DNA of 64,000 nt from positions 62,001 to 126,000 of the forward strand of contig NZ_FNYS01000004.1 of NCBI RefSeq assembly GCF_900109075.1, written 5' to 3'. Position numbers and translations under genes: made by a program. The number at the start of each line of letters is the position of its first letter. The stretch's first letter is position 1. The stretch is from Myroides marinus (GTDB taxonomy: Bacteria > Bacteroidota > Bacteroidia > Flavobacteriales > Flavobacteriaceae). The notes below the pieces were generated by a model. That model was not told where the DNA came from. It did no database searches and saw nothing but the letters and a program-made list of their open reading frames with translations. Of this stretch, positions 62,488 through 64,000 are shown piece by piece.

Positions 62488-63807
62488 ATGAAAAAATCTT
62501 TGTTGGTTTTAGGCTCTTTATTCTTTGGAGTATCAGCCTTTGCACAGAAAGTGGAATTCGATCAGTACACTTTAGATAACGGATTACACGTTATCTTGCA
62601 CCAAGATAAATCAGCTCCTGTAGTAGTGACATCTGTGATGTATCACGTAGGAGCTAAAGATGAGAACCCAGAGCGTACTGGTTTTGCTCACTTCTTTGAA
62701 CATTTATTATTCGAAGGAACTAAGAATATTGAACGCGGTGAGTGGTTTAAGATTGTTACTGCTAATGGAGGTAATAACAATGCTAATACTTCTGATGACC
62801 GTACGTATTACTATGAGGTATTCCCATCTAATAACTTAGAGTTAGGATTGTGGATGGAATCAGAGCGTCTTATGCATCCTATCATTAACCAAATAGGTGT
62901 GACTACTCAGAATGAGGTAGTGAAAGAAGAGAAGAGACTTCGTATGGACAATCAACCTTATGGACAAGTGTTCACAGAGGTTAAGAAGAACTTATTCACT
63001 AAGCACCCATACCGTTGGATGCCTATTGGATCTATGGAACACTTAGATGCAGCTACTCTAGAAGAGTTCTTAGCTTTTAATAAGAAATTTTATATTCCAA
63101 ATAACGCTGTATTAGTAGTGGCAGGTGACTTCGAAAAAGAGCAAGCTAAGAAGTGGATTAAACAATACTTCGGACCTATCGCTAAAGGTACACCAGTAAC
63201 TAAAACTAAGATAGAAGAAGCTCCTATCACTAAAGAAATTAAAGGAGAATACCAAGATCCAAATATTCAACTTCCAATGTTGATCGAAGCTTATCGTACG
63301 CCTTCTATGAAGACTCGTGATGCTCGTGTGTTAGATATGATTTCGTCTTTATTATCAGGAGGAAAAAGCTCTAGATTATATAAGAAAATCGTAGACCAAA
63401 AGAAAATGGCATTAGAAATGTCTTCTTTCAGTATGAGTCAAGAAGATTATGGAGTATATATCGTTTATGGTATTCCGATGCAGGGTGTTACATCTGAAAC
63501 GCTAGTTAAAGAGATAGATGAAGAAATCGAAAAGTTACAGACTGAATTGATTTCAGAGAGAGACTTCCAAAAGCTTCAAAATGTTTTCGAAAAACAGTAT
63601 GTTGACGAGAATGCTACTATAGAAGGGGTTGCAGAGAATTTGGCTTCATATTATCTATTATACGGAGATGTAGAGTTAATCAATAAGAATATTGAGATTT
63701 ACAGAAGTATTACTAGAGAAGAAATCCGCGATGTAGCTAAGAAGTACTTAGGTAAGAACCAAAGATTAATCTTAGATTACGTACCTGCTAAGAAAGCAAA
63801 CAACTAA
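62488..63807 (+). CDS. M16-family zinc peptidase (active subunit type)
   Basis: The 439-residue protein has a signal peptide (MKKSLLVLGSLFFGVSAFAQ). The inverted zinc motif HFFEH (His68, Glu71, His72) and a downstream Glu in NEVVKEEKRLRMDN complete the metal site. The family C-terminal half is present (AHYFGP-like and SSLLSGGKSSRLYKK regions). It is probably periplasmic and degrades peptides. It is followed after 17 bases by a second M16-like gene, as in many Bacteroidota pairs of active and partner subunits. Confidence 0.93.
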   Translation: MKKSLLVLGSLFFGVSAFAQKVEFDQYTLDNGLHVILHQDKSAPVVVTSVMYHVGAKDENPERTGFAHFFEHLLFEGTKNIERGEWFKIVTANGGNNNANTSDDRTYYYEVFPSNNLELGLWMESERLMHPIINQIGVTTQNEVVKEEKRLRMDNQPYGQVFTEVKKNLFTKHPYRWMPIGSMEHLDAATLEEFLAFNKKFYIPNNAVLVVAGDFEKEQAKKWIKQYFGPIAKGTPVTKTKIEEAPITKEIKGEYQDPNIQLPMLIEAYRTPSMKTRDARVLDMISSLLSGGKSSRLYKKIVDQKKMALEMSSFSMSQEDYGVYIVYGIPMQGVTSETLVKEIDEEIEKLQTELISERDFQKLQNVFEKQYVDENATIEGVAENLASYYLLYGDVELINKNIEIYRSITREEIRDVAKKYLGKNQRLILDYVPAKKANN

Positions 63808-63824
63808 TTTTAACTGTAGATAAA

Positions 63825-64000
63825 ATGAAGAAAATATATATTTATGCTGCAAGTGTAGTGTTTGCTTTAGCAGCGTTAGAAATGCAAGCACAAGATAGAA
63901 AACAACCAGTACCTGGACCTGCTCCTGTAGTACATGTGGGTCAGCCTACAACGTTCACACTTAAGAATGGTATGAAGGTAATGGTAGTACAGAATACTAA
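63825..64000 (+). CDS. M16-family peptidase-like partner (partial, cut by window end)
   Basis: The ATG at 63825 begins a signal peptide (MKKIYIYAASVVFALAALEM, then QAQ). The mature start shows TTFTLKNGMKVMVVQNTK, the usual first strand of M16 domains. It lies 17 bases after the preceding peptidase gene. Only 58 codons are visible, so the catalytic motif cannot be checked. Confidence 0.85.
   Translation, partial: MKKIYIYAASVVFALAALEMQAQDRKQPVPGPAPVVHVGQPTTFTLKNGMKVMVVQNT

Overview
The window is an AT-rich chromosomal stretch from a member of the Bacteroidota, most likely a Flavobacteriaceae close to Myroides or Flavobacterium (genus is inference). Evidence: -7 promoter boxes of the form TAnnTTTG, few Shine-Dalgarno sequences, lipoproteins with an acidic sorting signal after the lipobox cysteine, tandem Bacteroidota-type outer-membrane barrels, DUF983, a class Ia ribonucleotide reductase and a relaxase/primase set typical of Bacteroidota mobilizable elements.

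Layout. 1-7,780: end of an AraC regulator, tRNA-Trp, small membrane and secreted proteins, a cytochrome b561, a HAD-type phosphatase pair, a large secreted protein and an APH-like kinase. 7,780 to about 17,714 (or 17,814): a roughly 10-kb integrative mobilizable element in the 3' end of a CAT-anticodon tRNA gene. It has a tyrosine integrase, a Fic protein with a DNA-binding tail, RadC, MobA/MobC-like mobilization proteins, primase, SF3-like helicase and an excisionase-like HTH protein. It has no conjugation machinery, so it would depend on a helper. Two tandem tRNA genes close it. 17,959-20,030: methylmalonyl-CoA epimerase, rbfA and a LolC/FtsX-like permease. 20,529-26,980: a tight four-gene operon of a Sel1-repeat protein, a divergent Hsp90 and two helical paralogs. 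27,040-36,657: an acidic protein ending in a clamp-binding-like peptide, D-lactate dehydrogenase, two tandem outer-membrane barrels, an XRE regulator and a FabH. 36,824-44,089: an AraC regulator and a tetR-tolC-mfp-rnd efflux operon with a palindromic operator. 44,090-45,361: a long non-coding stretch with unusual 11-bp-periodic inverted arrays. 45,362-64,000: housekeeping genes (polyprenyl synthase, sucAB, nrdBA, dGTPase, rplU-rpmA, M16 peptidases) mixed with small unknowns.

The most unusual observations are these. (1) Six exact 69-bp repeats follow the fic gene. They carry twelve perfect TTGTAATCAA sites, and the same sites with the same 24- and 40-base spacing lie over the fic promoter, which suggests a Fic-HTH autoregulator with a large downstream site array. 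(2) The Sel1/Hsp90-like/paralog operon looks like a dedicated and possibly undescribed chaperone module. (3) Two successive intergenic arrays show an 11-bp period. (4) Matched arm-like sites lie at both ends of the mobile element, which also brings a replacement terminator for the tRNA it entered.
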